DNA of 64,000 bases from Pseudodesulfovibrio thermohalotolerans (GCF_021353295.2 NZ_CP120635.1:683501-747500); one strand, 5' to 3'; numbered from the stretch's first letter, positions 7,479 through 15,760 are shown. A program made the numbers and translations. The notes: generated from the sequence alone by a model not told the origin.

Positions 7479-8675
7479 TCAGCAAAGCGACAGCAAAAAT
7501 TCGCTTATTGCGTGTCCGTCGAGGAACGGAGCGCTCCGCTCGGTGACGAGCGGCCCGTCGATGACCGTGAAGCCGTTTGCCTTCAGCCGGTCCTTTCCTA
7601 TGCCCCCCGCGTATTCGCCGTTTTTCGAATCCACCAGAATGTATCCGAGGACTTCGGCGTCCGTGCTCCCGGCATCGGCCGAAAGATGGCGGCAGAGGAC
7701 TTCCGCCTGGTCCGCCACGGACATCCCTGTTGTTTCGGGGTCGGCCCCGGTGGATGGTATGAACACCTTGGGGCAGGTGTTGGAGGCCACGGCCTTGCCC
7801 ACGCCGTCGGCCAGCAGATTGGCCACCACGCTGGAGTAGAAGCTGCCCGGCGGGTAGCAGATGAGGTCCGCCTTGCCGATCCAGTCCTTGATCTTGTTGC
7901 GGATGGCGGTGTGGGTTTTTTCGTCGGAATCCAGGGAAGGAGTCAGCCAGATGTCTTCCACGGGCGAGGTTATCGGCGCGGATTCCTTGCCGGTAATCAT
8001 GTGCTGGCCCACGATGGTTTGACCGTCGGCCAGGCGGACTGCCAGATGCAGGTCCTTGTTCACGGTGGGACGGACCACGCCGCAGACCTGGACCAGCTTG
8101 GAGAAAAGATAGATGACCGGGTCGAGCTGGCGGCGATTGGACAGATAGCCCGCCGTCAGGACCAGATTCCCGATGCTCGCGCCCCTGAGATCGAAGTCCG
8201 TGGGCATACGGTCAAGAAATTCGTAGAAATGGTTCCGGATGAGCTTGCGCATGGGGTCCGGGATGCGCCGGACAAGGGGATGCACGCCCGTGGCCATGGC
8301 GTCGAGCTCCCCGCGCAGGAACTCGTTTTCCGCTTCCTTGGGCAGGCGGTGGGTGAAGAGGCTGTAGATTTCGGGGTTGCCCTTCACGGACTGGTCGGCA
8401 AGGGCCATGAGCCGGTTGCGGATGTCGCCCACGGCGGGCATTCCGAAGGCCCGGCGGATGACCGCCGAGCTGCCGCCCGAGTCGAAGGGGGTGATGAGAT
8501 GGATGGAGTTGTGCGTGTAGCGGATCAGTTCCCGGGAGGTGTCGCGCAGGGCCGAGCCGCCGCTGAAGAAGAGCACGGACGGACCGAGTTCGGGGGCTCG
8601 CCTGAACTGCTCAAGTTTGCGGGGATCGGGAATGGTGACGTTCCTGGTGACTCGAATGCGCAATGTCCGCTCCAT
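7479..8675 (-). CDS. GAK system CofD-like protein
   Basis: Encodes 398 residues related to CofD/YvcK. CofD transfers phospholactate in F420 synthesis, and YvcK-type proteins bind nucleotide sugars. Fold landmarks are LFFSGGSALRDTSREL near residue 35, PFDSGGSSAVIRRAFG near 63, GASIGNLVLTAGYL near 175 and CYPPGSFYSSVVANLL near 280; these align with the nucleotide and phosphate loops of the superfamily. The start ATG 8675 overlaps the kinase stop by one base (TGATG). No F420 genes are nearby, so a different transfer reaction within the GAK pathway is more likely. The substrate is unknown. Confidence 0.88.
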   Translation of the reverse strand: MERTLRIRVTRNVTIPDPRKLEQFRRAPELGPSVLFFSGGSALRDTSRELIRYTHNSIHLITPFDSGGSSAVIRRAFGMPAVGDIRNRLMALADQSVKGNPEIYSLFTHRLPKEAENEFLRGELDAMATGVHPLVRRIPDPMRKLIRNHFYEFLDRMPTDFDLRGASIGNLVLTAGYLSNRRQLDPVIYLFSKLVQVCGVVRPTVNKDLHLAVRLADGQTIVGQHMITGKESAPITSPVEDIWLTPSLDSDEKTHTAIRNKIKDWIGKADLICYPPGSFYSSVVANLLADGVGKAVASNTCPKVFIPSTGADPETTGMSVADQAEVLCRHLSADAGSTDAEVLGYILVDSKNGEYAGGIGKDRLKANGFTVIDGPLVTERSAPFLDGHAISEFLLSLC

Positions 8676-9772
8676 CAATCGGTTGGGAGAAGGCCGGTTT
8701 TCATGTAATGCAAGCATACCTCGGAAGCTCGGTCGAAGTCTATGCCTCCGGAGATTTCTATGAGGTCCGCTCCGGCCAGGAGATCGGCGTAGGCGTCCTC
8801 GTCGGGGTCGCCGCTTCGCGCCGGATCGTCCGGGAGATAGAACAGGCCCGTGGACTTCATGAACGCGGGCAGGAGATCCTTGCGCTCTCTCGGGTCCACG
8901 AGGCTTGCGCGCATGGGCAGGTCTTCGCGCTTCCAGTTGAGAATGACCAGGCCGTTCATGGGACAGCGCAGTTCGAACCGGCCCGGTCCGTAGCATTCGT
9001 CGATGAGGGCGTCGTATTTGTGTTCAAGTTGCCACAGCTCGTCCGGCGGCATGGACAGGAAGCGTTCGCGCAGGTCCGGCTCCACGATGCGGCACAGGTC
9101 CGGGTTGTGCAGGGCGGTGCCGGGGTTGATGCGGGGCTGTTTGGCCACTCCGTACATGAACAACCCCTCGCCGTTCTTCTCAACCATGATCCGGTCGTTG
9201 GAGACGAAGATAGTGCCCTTGCTCATGAGGTGCAGGGCCAGGGTGGATTTGCCCGCGCCCGAGAATCCGGCCAGAGAGATGCCGCGCTCGCCCGAACGGA
9301 CGCCCGCGGCGTGCCCCAGGAATCCGCCCCGGTTGAGCTTCCATTCGATGAACCTGTTGTTGATGAAATTGATGACCTGGTTGGAGTTCTCCAGGCACGG
9401 CCCCACGGCCACGTTTTCGCCCTCGCCGAAGATGAAGTGCATTCCGGTCAGCCGCTTGCGCACGACCCGGCCGCCGGGCAGGTCGATCCATTCTTCCTTG
9501 ATCTTGGTCTTGCCGGGATCGGGCTGCTTGACGTTGAAGTCGAGATCGGACTCCGGGGCCGGGGTCTCGTGAGCCGAGACGACGATGGCGGAATCGCCGC
9601 TCTCGGCGACGAATTCCTTGAAGTAGTCGGCCAGGGCGTCGTTGAGTTCGTCCGAGGAACTGTCCACCCGGATGCGGCAGCCGCCGAGGTCGAGGAAAAG
9701 TGTGCGGGAGGCGGGGCGTGCCGTCTTCACGGCCTCGGCCAGTTCCCTGCGGGTCGTGCCGGTCAGTTTCAT
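8675..9772 (-). CDS. GAK system HprK-related kinase
   Basis: Encodes 365 residues. HprK is the bifunctional Ser kinase/phosphorylase of HPr; this relative belongs to a family found in peptide-modification and GAK neighbourhoods. The P-loop GFSGAGKST is at residues 169-177, followed by FVSNDRIMV near 189, which corresponds to the acidic base region. No HPr or PTS gene is nearby, so the substrate is probably not HPr. ATG 9772 overlaps the ATP-grasp stop by 4 bases, and the stop overlaps the CofD-like gene by one base. The three enzymes are thus translated as a coupled set. Confidence 0.9.
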   Translation of the reverse strand: MKLTGTTRRELAEAVKTARPASRTLFLDLGGCRIRVDSSSDELNDALADYFKEFVAESGDSAIVVSAHETPAPESDLDFNVKQPDPGKTKIKEEWIDLPGGRVVRKRLTGMHFIFGEGENVAVGPCLENSNQVINFINNRFIEWKLNRGGFLGHAAGVRSGERGISLAGFSGAGKSTLALHLMSKGTIFVSNDRIMVEKNGEGLFMYGVAKQPRINPGTALHNPDLCRIVEPDLRERFLSMPPDELWQLEHKYDALIDECYGPGRFELRCPMNGLVILNWKREDLPMRASLVDPRERKDLLPAFMKSTGLFYLPDDPARSGDPDEDAYADLLAGADLIEISGGIDFDRASEVCLHYMKTGLLPTD

Positions 9773-10641
9773 TTCAGTTTCTCCATGACGTAGTCCACGT
9801 AGCGCGCGGCCGCGTCGATGCCGCTGGTTTCCTGGATGCCCCGGAAGCCTCCGAACACGGAGACCTCGAAGACGTATGGGCCGTCGTCGGTGATGGCAAC
9901 GTCCACACAGGTGAAGTCGAGGTTGAAGTTGGCCTGGGCCCGACGGGCCAGCTCTATGATCTCGGGGGCGGGCTCGTAGCTCCTGTACTTGCCGCCCGAG
10001 GCCGTGGTGGTGTTCCACGCCCCGTTGGTCTTGCACCGGGCGTAGGTGGTCAGATATTCGCCGCCGAGGAAGGCGATGCCCAGGTCCAGGTCGCCCAGGT
10101 CGATGGTCTTCTGGATGTACATGATCGGGTGCTCGGTCCGGTACTCCTCGATGGCCGCTCTGGCGTCGGGACCGTTCTTCAGCACGAACATGCCGCGCGC
10201 CTTGGAGGTGTAGAGGGGCTTGAACACGGCTTCACCGTAGTTCTCCAGCGCCGTCATGGCCTGGTCCACGCTTTCGGTGATGGTCGTGGGCGGCATGGGG
10301 ATGTCCTTGAGCTGGAGGGAGATGGTGCAGGACAGCCGGTCCAGGGCGCGCAGGATGGAGTAGGGCGAGCTGAATATCCGAAGCCCCTTCTCGTGCAGGT
10401 AGCGAAGTACCTCCAGCCGGTCCAGGAGGTCCGGGGAATAGCGCGCGCCGATCTTCTTGATGATGAGGGCGTCGAAGTCGTTGAGGGTGTGCCCGTTGTA
10501 GTATGCGTTGCCCGACGGCAGGTCCAGGCGGACGTCCTCCATGTTGATGAGCACGCGTTCGCCGCCGGTTTTCTCGGCCACGGTGTCCGCCAGCTTTTCC
10601 GAGGACCAGCCTCCTTCGATGCCTATGACTCCTATCTTCAC
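9769..10641 (-). CDS. GAK system ATP-grasp enzyme
   Basis: Encodes 290 residues of the RimK-like ATP-grasp type, which ligate a carboxylate, via an acyl phosphate, to an amine or thiol. The N-terminal preATP-grasp domain begins MKIGVIGIEGGW. The ATP site includes AVFKPLYTSKARGMF near residue 139. The metal-binding strand DVAITDDGPYVFEVSVFGG near 248-266 has Glu259, but Ser261 stands where many RimK enzymes have Asn. The start is GTG 10641 with AAGGAGCC upstream. It is probably the ligase of the GAK pathway; neither acid nor amine substrate is known. Confidence 0.9.
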   Translation of the reverse strand: MKIGVIGIEGGWSSEKLADTVAEKTGGERVLINMEDVRLDLPSGNAYYNGHTLNDFDALIIKKIGARYSPDLLDRLEVLRYLHEKGLRIFSSPYSILRALDRLSCTISLQLKDIPMPPTTITESVDQAMTALENYGEAVFKPLYTSKARGMFVLKNGPDARAAIEEYRTEHPIMYIQKTIDLGDLDLGIAFLGGEYLTTYARCKTNGAWNTTTASGGKYRSYEPAPEIIELARRAQANFNLDFTCVDVAITDDGPYVFEVSVFGGFRGIQETSGIDAAARYVDYVMEKLK

Positions 10642-10660
10642 GAAAAGGCTCCTTGGTTGC

Positions 10661-12313
10661 CTAGTAGTAGAGGACGTCTTCGGGCAGGGAGAACCGCTCC
10701 CATGCCCCGCCCCGGAATTGGTGTATCTTTTCCAGCAGGAACATGGACCTGTTGTACATTTCCTTGGCGAACTTGAAGTTCAGCTCGAACCGTGTGGAAG
10801 TGTAGAAGGACCGCGCCAGGGCGAACGCCAGCCGCGCCTGAACCGTGTGGTCGTCGTGGCGCTGGGCGAATTGGAGGATGAATTTGTAAAACTGCTCGAT
10901 GACCGAATTGAGGCGGGCGCGGTGCGCGCTGTCGAAGATGGGGACGCGGAAGTTGGACACCAGGAAGACCGATGCGTCCTGGATGTAGTCGAAGTCGCGC
11001 GAACGGTACAGGTCGATGTAGTGAATCTGCTGGGCCTCGTGGTTGTAGACCACGTTGTTGATGTTGAAGTCGCCGTGGATGAACACCGAGAACGGCGCTT
11101 CCAGTTCGTCTTCGAGTTTCGCGCAGGCTTCGAGCAGGGCCTTGGTGGAGGCGACCTCCGAGGAGCCCAGGCTTTTGGGGTCGCGCCAGAACTGGGGATG
11201 GGTCTGGAGCACGCCTTCCAGCCGGGATTGGATCTGCCGGATGTAGTTGGTCTTGATGGGCAGGCGGACCATGGTGGTGCCCCAGGTCTCCAGCAGGGTG
11301 TTTTCCAGGATGAAGAGCGCGTTGCGGACCAGCTCGGCATCGCCCGAGAGGATGACCTCGTCCAGGGTGCAGCCGTTGAGGAACTCCACCAGCATGGACC
11401 CCTTGTCGGCGTCCTCGTGGAAACCGTAGATGTCGGCCACCAGGTTGGGGAATATCTGCTTCCAGCGCTGGATGGACTCGCGTTCCTTGCGGATTTTTTC
11501 CAGGCTTCCTTCCTTGTAGATGGAGCCCTGCTTTTTTTCCTCGGGCGTTAGCTCGCTTTCGCGGGTCTCGACCTTGCCGATGCGGCAGCCGGAGCGGGTG
11601 CCCCAGATGGCGCTGAAGTCGATGTCCGAAAAAGAGTCGCTGAATCCGGATTTGCTCAGGGTCTGCTGCAACGCCTCGAACTGCTCGATCTTGATGCGCT
11701 CACCCAGAAGGGAGAAGATGATCGCCTCGCCGATGTTCAGCAGCGCGTCGCCCACCCGTTCGAAGTATCGGAAGATGAACAGCACCGTAATCAGGGATTG
11801 GGCATCGCGGCCCATGCCCATTTCGTTCATGACCCGGTCGAAGCGGACCTTGTACACGTCGTCGAGCAGGGGCTCGGCCTTGCAGATGTAGAGCGCCTTG
11901 GACATGTCCTCGTTGTCGAAGGAATCCAGGATGCTCCCCAGCCGGTCAAGGATGATCTCGAAGACCTCGGTGTAGCCGTAGCGCTGCACGAAGGACTGAT
12001 CGTCGAGATATTGCATCTGCTTGACGATGTTGACGAAATAGTCGGCGATCTTTTCGAGGTTCACGCAGATGACCTGGATGGCGCGGATCTTGTTGAGCTG
12101 CCGCTTGTCCAAGGTCCGGTCCGAGTGGATGCGCGAATAGCACTTGTTCTCGATGATCGTCTTGAGGTTGTCGATGTAGTCGTCTCGCGAGGTGATCTTG
12201 GCGTACCGCTTGCGTGAAGGGGCGTCCATGAACTTCTGCGTGGAGCGGGCCTGGTTTTCCACCTCGTAGACGATGAACTTGAAGTTCTCGCCCAGTCCTT
12301 CGAATGTAATCAT
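10661..12313 (-). CDS. PhoU domain-aminoglycoside phosphotransferase-like fusion
   Basis: Encodes 550 residues. Residues 1 to about 220 look like a PhoU helical-bundle region (KIRAIQVICVNLEKIADYF; FRYFERVGDALLNIGEAII), normally seen in phosphate-signalling proteins. Residues about 260-500 form an APH/choline kinase-like fold with the catalytic loop HGDFNINNVVYN at 413-424 (Asp415, Asn418) and the metal-binding Asp434 in IHYIDLY. The protein could phosphorylate a small molecule or a protein under control of the PhoU part. It starts 4 bases after the preceding amphi-Trp gene. The pairing of domains is clear by eye; the function is not. Confidence 0.85.
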   Translation of the reverse strand: MITFEGLGENFKFIVYEVENQARSTQKFMDAPSRKRYAKITSRDDYIDNLKTIIENKCYSRIHSDRTLDKRQLNKIRAIQVICVNLEKIADYFVNIVKQMQYLDDQSFVQRYGYTEVFEIILDRLGSILDSFDNEDMSKALYICKAEPLLDDVYKVRFDRVMNEMGMGRDAQSLITVLFIFRYFERVGDALLNIGEAIIFSLLGERIKIEQFEALQQTLSKSGFSDSFSDIDFSAIWGTRSGCRIGKVETRESELTPEEKKQGSIYKEGSLEKIRKERESIQRWKQIFPNLVADIYGFHEDADKGSMLVEFLNGCTLDEVILSGDAELVRNALFILENTLLETWGTTMVRLPIKTNYIRQIQSRLEGVLQTHPQFWRDPKSLGSSEVASTKALLEACAKLEDELEAPFSVFIHGDFNINNVVYNHEAQQIHYIDLYRSRDFDYIQDASVFLVSNFRVPIFDSAHRARLNSVIEQFYKFILQFAQRHDDHTVQARLAFALARSFYTSTRFELNFKFAKEMYNRSMFLLEKIHQFRGGAWERFSLPEDVLYY

Positions 12314-12317
12314 GGGC

Positions 12318-12584
12318 TCAGCGAACCTTGAGGAAGGCGTTTTCCGACGCCTGGACGGATGTGGATTCCTTCCAGGTCACCTTGATGGAGAGCTTGTTTT
12401 CCGTCCCTTTCTTCTTGGCCTTGACCGTGAAGTTGAGAAGGCCCTGGGGTTCGAGATGAATCTCGTTGCCGTTGGTGGACAGGTCTATGGAATGTTTTTC
12501 GAATCCCTCGATGAGGGCTTCGAGGAAGTTCTTGATGGTATCACAGTCCTGGAGCGAATCGAATACGAATTTTTCTTCTGCCAT
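12318..12584 (-). CDS. Stand-alone amphi-Trp domain protein
   Basis: Encodes 88 residues and consists only of an amphi-Trp domain. Helix TIKNFLEALIEGFEKHS is followed by beta strands with LEPQGLLNFTVKAKKKG, closing with IKVTWKES, which carries the conserved Trp. ATG 12584 is preceded by GGACACCCC. The gene is wedged between the PHP-like gene and the PhoU-APH gene with gaps of 17 and 4 bases, so it is part of the GAK operon. By analogy with other GAK loci it may be the small protein acted on by the enzymes, but this is inference. Confidence 0.85.
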   Translation of the reverse strand: MAEEKFVFDSLQDCDTIKNFLEALIEGFEKHSIDLSTNGNEIHLEPQGLLNFTVKAKKKGTENKLSIKVTWKESTSVQASENAFLKVR

Positions 12585-12601
12585 GGGGTGTCCTTGCCTG
12601 C

Positions 12602-13762
12602 CTATCCCGCCAGGCGGGCTTTGTATTCTTTGATGATCGAACGTCTGGAGATGTTGTTGATGATGAGCTTCTTGCGGATGCGCAGGTCGTCCCAGGCGGG
12701 CTGAAGGCCGATTTCTCGGGCCGCCTTGTCCGAATCCTGCTGCTCCAGAGGCTTGGTCTTCTCGCCCATGTGGCAGTCGTCGCCCATGAAGATGAGCTTG
12801 TCCCTGCCCGAGGCGCGTCGGCCGTTCTGTTCGTTGACCACGGAAATGAGAAATTCGGTGTATTCCTGCGACTGGGGGTTCCAGACCTCGATGCCGTCCA
12901 CGTCGTAGTCGCGCAGCAGGATGGGCCAGAATTGCTCCGGGTGGGGGATGACGATGCAGCCTCCCAGGGACCGGACCTCCTCGATGACCTCGCTGGCCCG
13001 GTAGAAGAAGGACAGGTCGAAACCCTCCTTGACCAGCTTCTTGACGACCTTGAGGTATGCCTGGACCCGGTCCACGGCGTTGTCGCCGAGCTCGCCCCGC
13101 ATGGCGTCGAACCAGTTGCGCAGCAGCTTGTTTTTGACCGACAGGCGCGGGACATCGGTCCAGTGCTCGTCGAGGAGACGCTCCACCTTGGAGACGTTGA
13201 TCCGGACGAAATCGATAAGTTCCTGATCGGCTCCCGTCGCCTTGGCGGCGCGCTCGATGCGGGCCTCGTCGGGCTTGGTGATGGTGTGCATGAAGTCGAA
13301 GAGCTGACCCGAACGGTATTTGAAGGTGTGGGCCAGCATGGACTTGAGCACGCCCGCGTCCGCGACCCGCTCGTTGGTGAAATGCAGCAGGAGCTGCACC
13401 TTTCGGTTGAAGCCGGAGGAGAAGCAGTCCACCTCCACCCCGGTGTAGCCGTCCCAGCTCATGAGCTGGTTGTGCTGGGTGGGGATGAGCAGTTCGTCCG
13501 TGCGGTTGGGGAACATGGCGTCCACCCGGGTCCGGATATGCTCCATGGGCACGAATTCCGGGTGCCAGTGCACGGCCAGCAGGGCCTCCTGGCGGACATG
13601 GACCTGTTGAGGGGTGACCACCTGCTCCACCTGCCACGGTTCCAGGTCCGTGGAGACCACGGCGAAGAACCGCGCCTGGTCGGCTTCGGTGATTTCCTCG
13701 TCGATGTGGGCCGGGAAGGCACGGCAGTCGCAGGCCTTCGGGTCGTTCTTGATGAGTTTCAT
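12602..13762 (-). CDS. PHP-like metal-dependent hydrolase of the GAK locus
   Basis: Encodes 386 residues. Features recall the PHP phosphoesterase superfamily: HWHPEF at residues 65-70, VIPHPEQFWP near 272, GIEVWNPQSQEY near 291 and FMGDDCHMGEKT near 328. These could supply the metal ligands of a PHP site, though the first motif is not the standard HxHxxxSDG. The N terminus has a Cys pair (CDC, residues 11-13). It follows the XXXCH gene after 24 bases. A phosphatase or hydrolase role opposite the kinases of this operon is an inference. Confidence 0.72.
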   Translation of the reverse strand: MKLIKNDPKACDCRAFPAHIDEEITEADQARFFAVVSTDLEPWQVEQVVTPQQVHVRQEALLAVHWHPEFVPMEHIRTRVDAMFPNRTDELLIPTQHNQLMSWDGYTGVEVDCFSSGFNRKVQLLLHFTNERVADAGVLKSMLAHTFKYRSGQLFDFMHTITKPDEARIERAAKATGADQELIDFVRINVSKVERLLDEHWTDVPRLSVKNKLLRNWFDAMRGELGDNAVDRVQAYLKVVKKLVKEGFDLSFFYRASEVIEEVRSLGGCIVIPHPEQFWPILLRDYDVDGIEVWNPQSQEYTEFLISVVNEQNGRRASGRDKLIFMGDDCHMGEKTKPLEQQDSDKAAREIGLQPAWDDLRIRKKLIINNISRRSIIKEYKARLAG

Positions 13763-13786
13763 GGGCGTCGTTCCGGGTCGGGTGTT

Positions 13787-14311
13787 TCAGTCATATTTGG
13801 CGTGGCAACGCCCCTTTTCATGGACCAGGGCGTCCACGGCGGCGTGCATCCGTTCCAGGTCGCCGGATTCATAGGCGGCCTTGAACTCCGCGCAGGCGGC
13901 CGTGTAGCTTTCGTAATATTCGTCCCCGTAGCCGGGGTATGTGACCATGAGAGCCGAGTCGGCCAGGAAGGCGTCCACGGCCTCCTGGGGCGGCACGCTG
14001 CCGTCGTGGATCATCTTGAGCAGTATCTTGAAGCTGGAGCGCATACGCTTCTTGAGGGCCTTGTACTTGGGCTTTTTTGGCTGCCCGTCTTCGCCGACGA
14101 CCTCCTCCGTACAGGGCTTGGCTGCCTTGAACTTGGCCTTGAGGCTGATCTGTCCGTATTCGTTCTTCACGCCGATCTTGATCTTGCGGAAATCGTCCAC
14201 GCAGGCGAACTCGTCATGTCCGCCGTTTTCGACGGCATCGGCCAGTTCGCGGAAGAAGGCGGCAAGCTCCTTCGGGTCAAGATATTTGCTGATGGTCATG
14301 TCGTTGCTCAT
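13787..14311 (-). CDS. GAK system XXXCH-type protein
   Basis: Encodes 174 residues and is the first gene of the GAK operon. The C terminus ends EKGRCHAKYD, which fits the short Cys-His signature of the XXXCH family (Cys169, His170). Residues 8-65 resemble a divergent amphi-Trp domain (LDPKELAAFFRELADAVENG, then IKIGVKNEYGQISLKAKFK). A helical middle and end carry several Tyr and acidic residues. ATG 14311 is chosen for TTGGAG 6 bases upstream; a TTG at 14323 would add four residues. The Cys-His end may be a heme, metal or modification site. No function is established. Confidence 0.85.
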   Translation of the reverse strand: MSNDMTISKYLDPKELAAFFRELADAVENGGHDEFACVDDFRKIKIGVKNEYGQISLKAKFKAAKPCTEEVVGEDGQPKKPKYKALKKRMRSSFKILLKMIHDGSVPPQEAVDAFLADSALMVTYPGYGDEYYESYTAACAEFKAAYESGDLERMHAAVDALVHEKGRCHAKYD

Positions 14312-14340
14312 AGAGGACTCCAATGGAATTAATTGTTATC

Positions 14341-14370
14341 TGTATACCTGAAAAAAACAGTTCAAGACAA
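14341..14370 (-). promoter_or_regulatory. Candidate promoter of the GAK operon
   Basis: On the minus strand TTGTCT (14370-14365) is followed after 18 bases by TATACA (14346-14341), a fair sigma-70 match. It lies about 30 bases before the XXXCH gene start at 14311 and would drive the 11-gene operon. Confidence 0.4.
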
Positions 14371-14657
14371 TGTGCTTCACAGGATTGTCACAATTATTCA
14401 CACAGGAAGGGGAGGTGAAGAGCGGGGCCGGGAAGCCGCCTCTGTTTCATTTGGGAGGGATGTCGCCAATAGGGCGGTCATGCCCGAAAGGCGCATGGCG
14501 CGTTTTCATTATGGATTTTAATTCGGCCGCCGCCATTGGGCGGATCGCTTTGCCGGGTAGTCGCTTCAATTCCTGATGGACGGCCGGGCGCGACTCGGGG
14601 GCGCGGTCCCGTGCGTCCGGCCTCTTTTTTCCCTATCTGTCGGCGGTCAGGGGCCGG
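14371..14657. other. Gene-poor region with an orphan plus-strand terminator
   Basis: About 290 bases separate the GAK promoter from the oxidoreductase gene, both of which read leftward. Plus-strand open frames here (up to 68 codons) lack family features and clear starts. The stretch is rich in short GC hairpins and ends in a plus-strand terminator at 14582-14628, which has no annotated gene to serve. Confidence 0.5.
14582..14628 (+). terminator. Orphan plus-strand terminator
   Basis: GGCCGGGCGC (14582-14591) pairs with GCGTCCGGCC (one G-U pair, 10 bp), followed by TCTTTTTT. The T-run is on the plus strand only, yet both flanking genes are on the minus strand. A small RNA or short peptide transcript may end here. 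Confidence 0.6.
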
Positions 14658-15653
14658 TCAGCAGGCGAGCCATTCCCCGAGGCGGGCGCTTCGGGCGAGT
14701 GTTTCGAGAACGTGCATATTGTCGAAGGCGTCGGAGAGCGGGGTGGGCACATCCGTGTTCTCAAGGATGGCCTCGGCGAACAGTTCGGCCTGGATGGCGT
14801 ACTGGTCGTAGGCGTCGAAGGTGATGGTCTCGATGACTCCCGCCGCGTCGTCCTGGAGAAGGATGATGCACGGCCTGTCGGGCGGGGCGTTGAAGGGGAT
14901 GGGAATCTGGATGCGGCCCGTGGTGCCGAAGATGTCGACTTGCTGGTAGGGGGTGAGCTGCGTGGAGCAGGTGAAGGAGGATATCCTGCCGCCGAAGTCC
15001 ATCATGCCGGAGAAAAGCCGGTCGGTGTTGAACTCGGGGTCGATGTCGGAGAAACCCGCGACGCGTTCGGGTTCGGAATCGAAGATAAGTCGGGACAGGG
15101 AGATGCTGTAGCAGCCTATGTCCATGAGCCCGCCGCCGCCTATGTCGGCCATGTTCCGTATGTTGGCGGGGTCGTCGTTGTAATAGGAGAAGAAGGACTG
15201 GATGGCGGTCGTTTCACCGATGGCCCCGGACCGGACAAGCTCCGCGGTTTTGATCCACTGCGGATGGAAGCGGTACATGAACGCCTCCATTATCTTGAGC
15301 TTCGGATGCTCGGCGGCGGCGTCGAGCAGGGTCTGGGCCTCGTCCGAGGTCAGGGCCACGGGCTTTTCGCAGAGCACGTGCTTGCCCGCTTCGAGGGCGG
15401 CCTTGGCCCAGGGCGTATGCAGGTGGTTGGGCAGCGGAATGTAGACCGCGTCGATGTCGGGATCGCCCAGCAGATCTTCGTAGCTGCCATAGGCTTTGGG
15501 AATGTTCAGCTCCAGTGCGGCCCGGCGGGCGCGGTCCTCGTCGCGGGAGGCGATGGCCGTGACCTCGCAGTTCGAGGCCTGGCGCATCCCCGGTATTACC
15601 TTGGTGCGGCCGATCTTGGCCGTGGAAAGAACGCCGATACGGACTGTTTTCAT
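14658..15653 (-). CDS. Gfo/Idh/MocA-family oxidoreductase
   Basis: Encodes 331 residues. These NAD(P)-dependent enzymes oxidise or reduce sugars, inositols and related polyols. The Rossmann start is RIGVLSTAKIGRTKVIPGM (residues 5-23), and the family EKP motif is in HVLCEKPVAL near residue 94, which holds the catalytic Lys. The C-terminal substrate domain contains GGGLMDIGCYSISLSRL. ATG 15653 has GGGGGA about 5 bases upstream. It is monocistronic and divergent from ppnP. The substrate is not predictable. Confidence 0.9.
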   Translation of the reverse strand: MKTVRIGVLSTAKIGRTKVIPGMRQASNCEVTAIASRDEDRARRAALELNIPKAYGSYEDLLGDPDIDAVYIPLPNHLHTPWAKAALEAGKHVLCEKPVALTSDEAQTLLDAAAEHPKLKIMEAFMYRFHPQWIKTAELVRSGAIGETTAIQSFFSYYNDDPANIRNMADIGGGGLMDIGCYSISLSRLIFDSEPERVAGFSDIDPEFNTDRLFSGMMDFGGRISSFTCSTQLTPYQQVDIFGTTGRIQIPIPFNAPPDRPCIILLQDDAAGVIETITFDAYDQYAIQAELFAEAILENTDVPTPLSDAFDNMHVLETLARSARLGEWLAC

Positions 15654-15760
15654 GGGTCCCCCAGGGTTGACGGTGATTGCCGCCACCCAGTATAAACGGA
15701 AATCGACACCACGCAAGCGCGGATATCCCCGCGAACCAGCCACCAGCAACCGGAGAGAGC

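Noticed and set aside
7479..8996. Longer 505-residue version of the CofD-like protein
   Set aside because: The extra 107 residues overlap the kinase gene in another frame; ATG 8675 gives the family-like start and a one-base overlap.
14370..14576. 68-residue plus-strand frame before the orphan terminator
   Set aside because: No clear ribosome site for the listed start and no recognisable protein features; a noncoding transcript is at least as likely.
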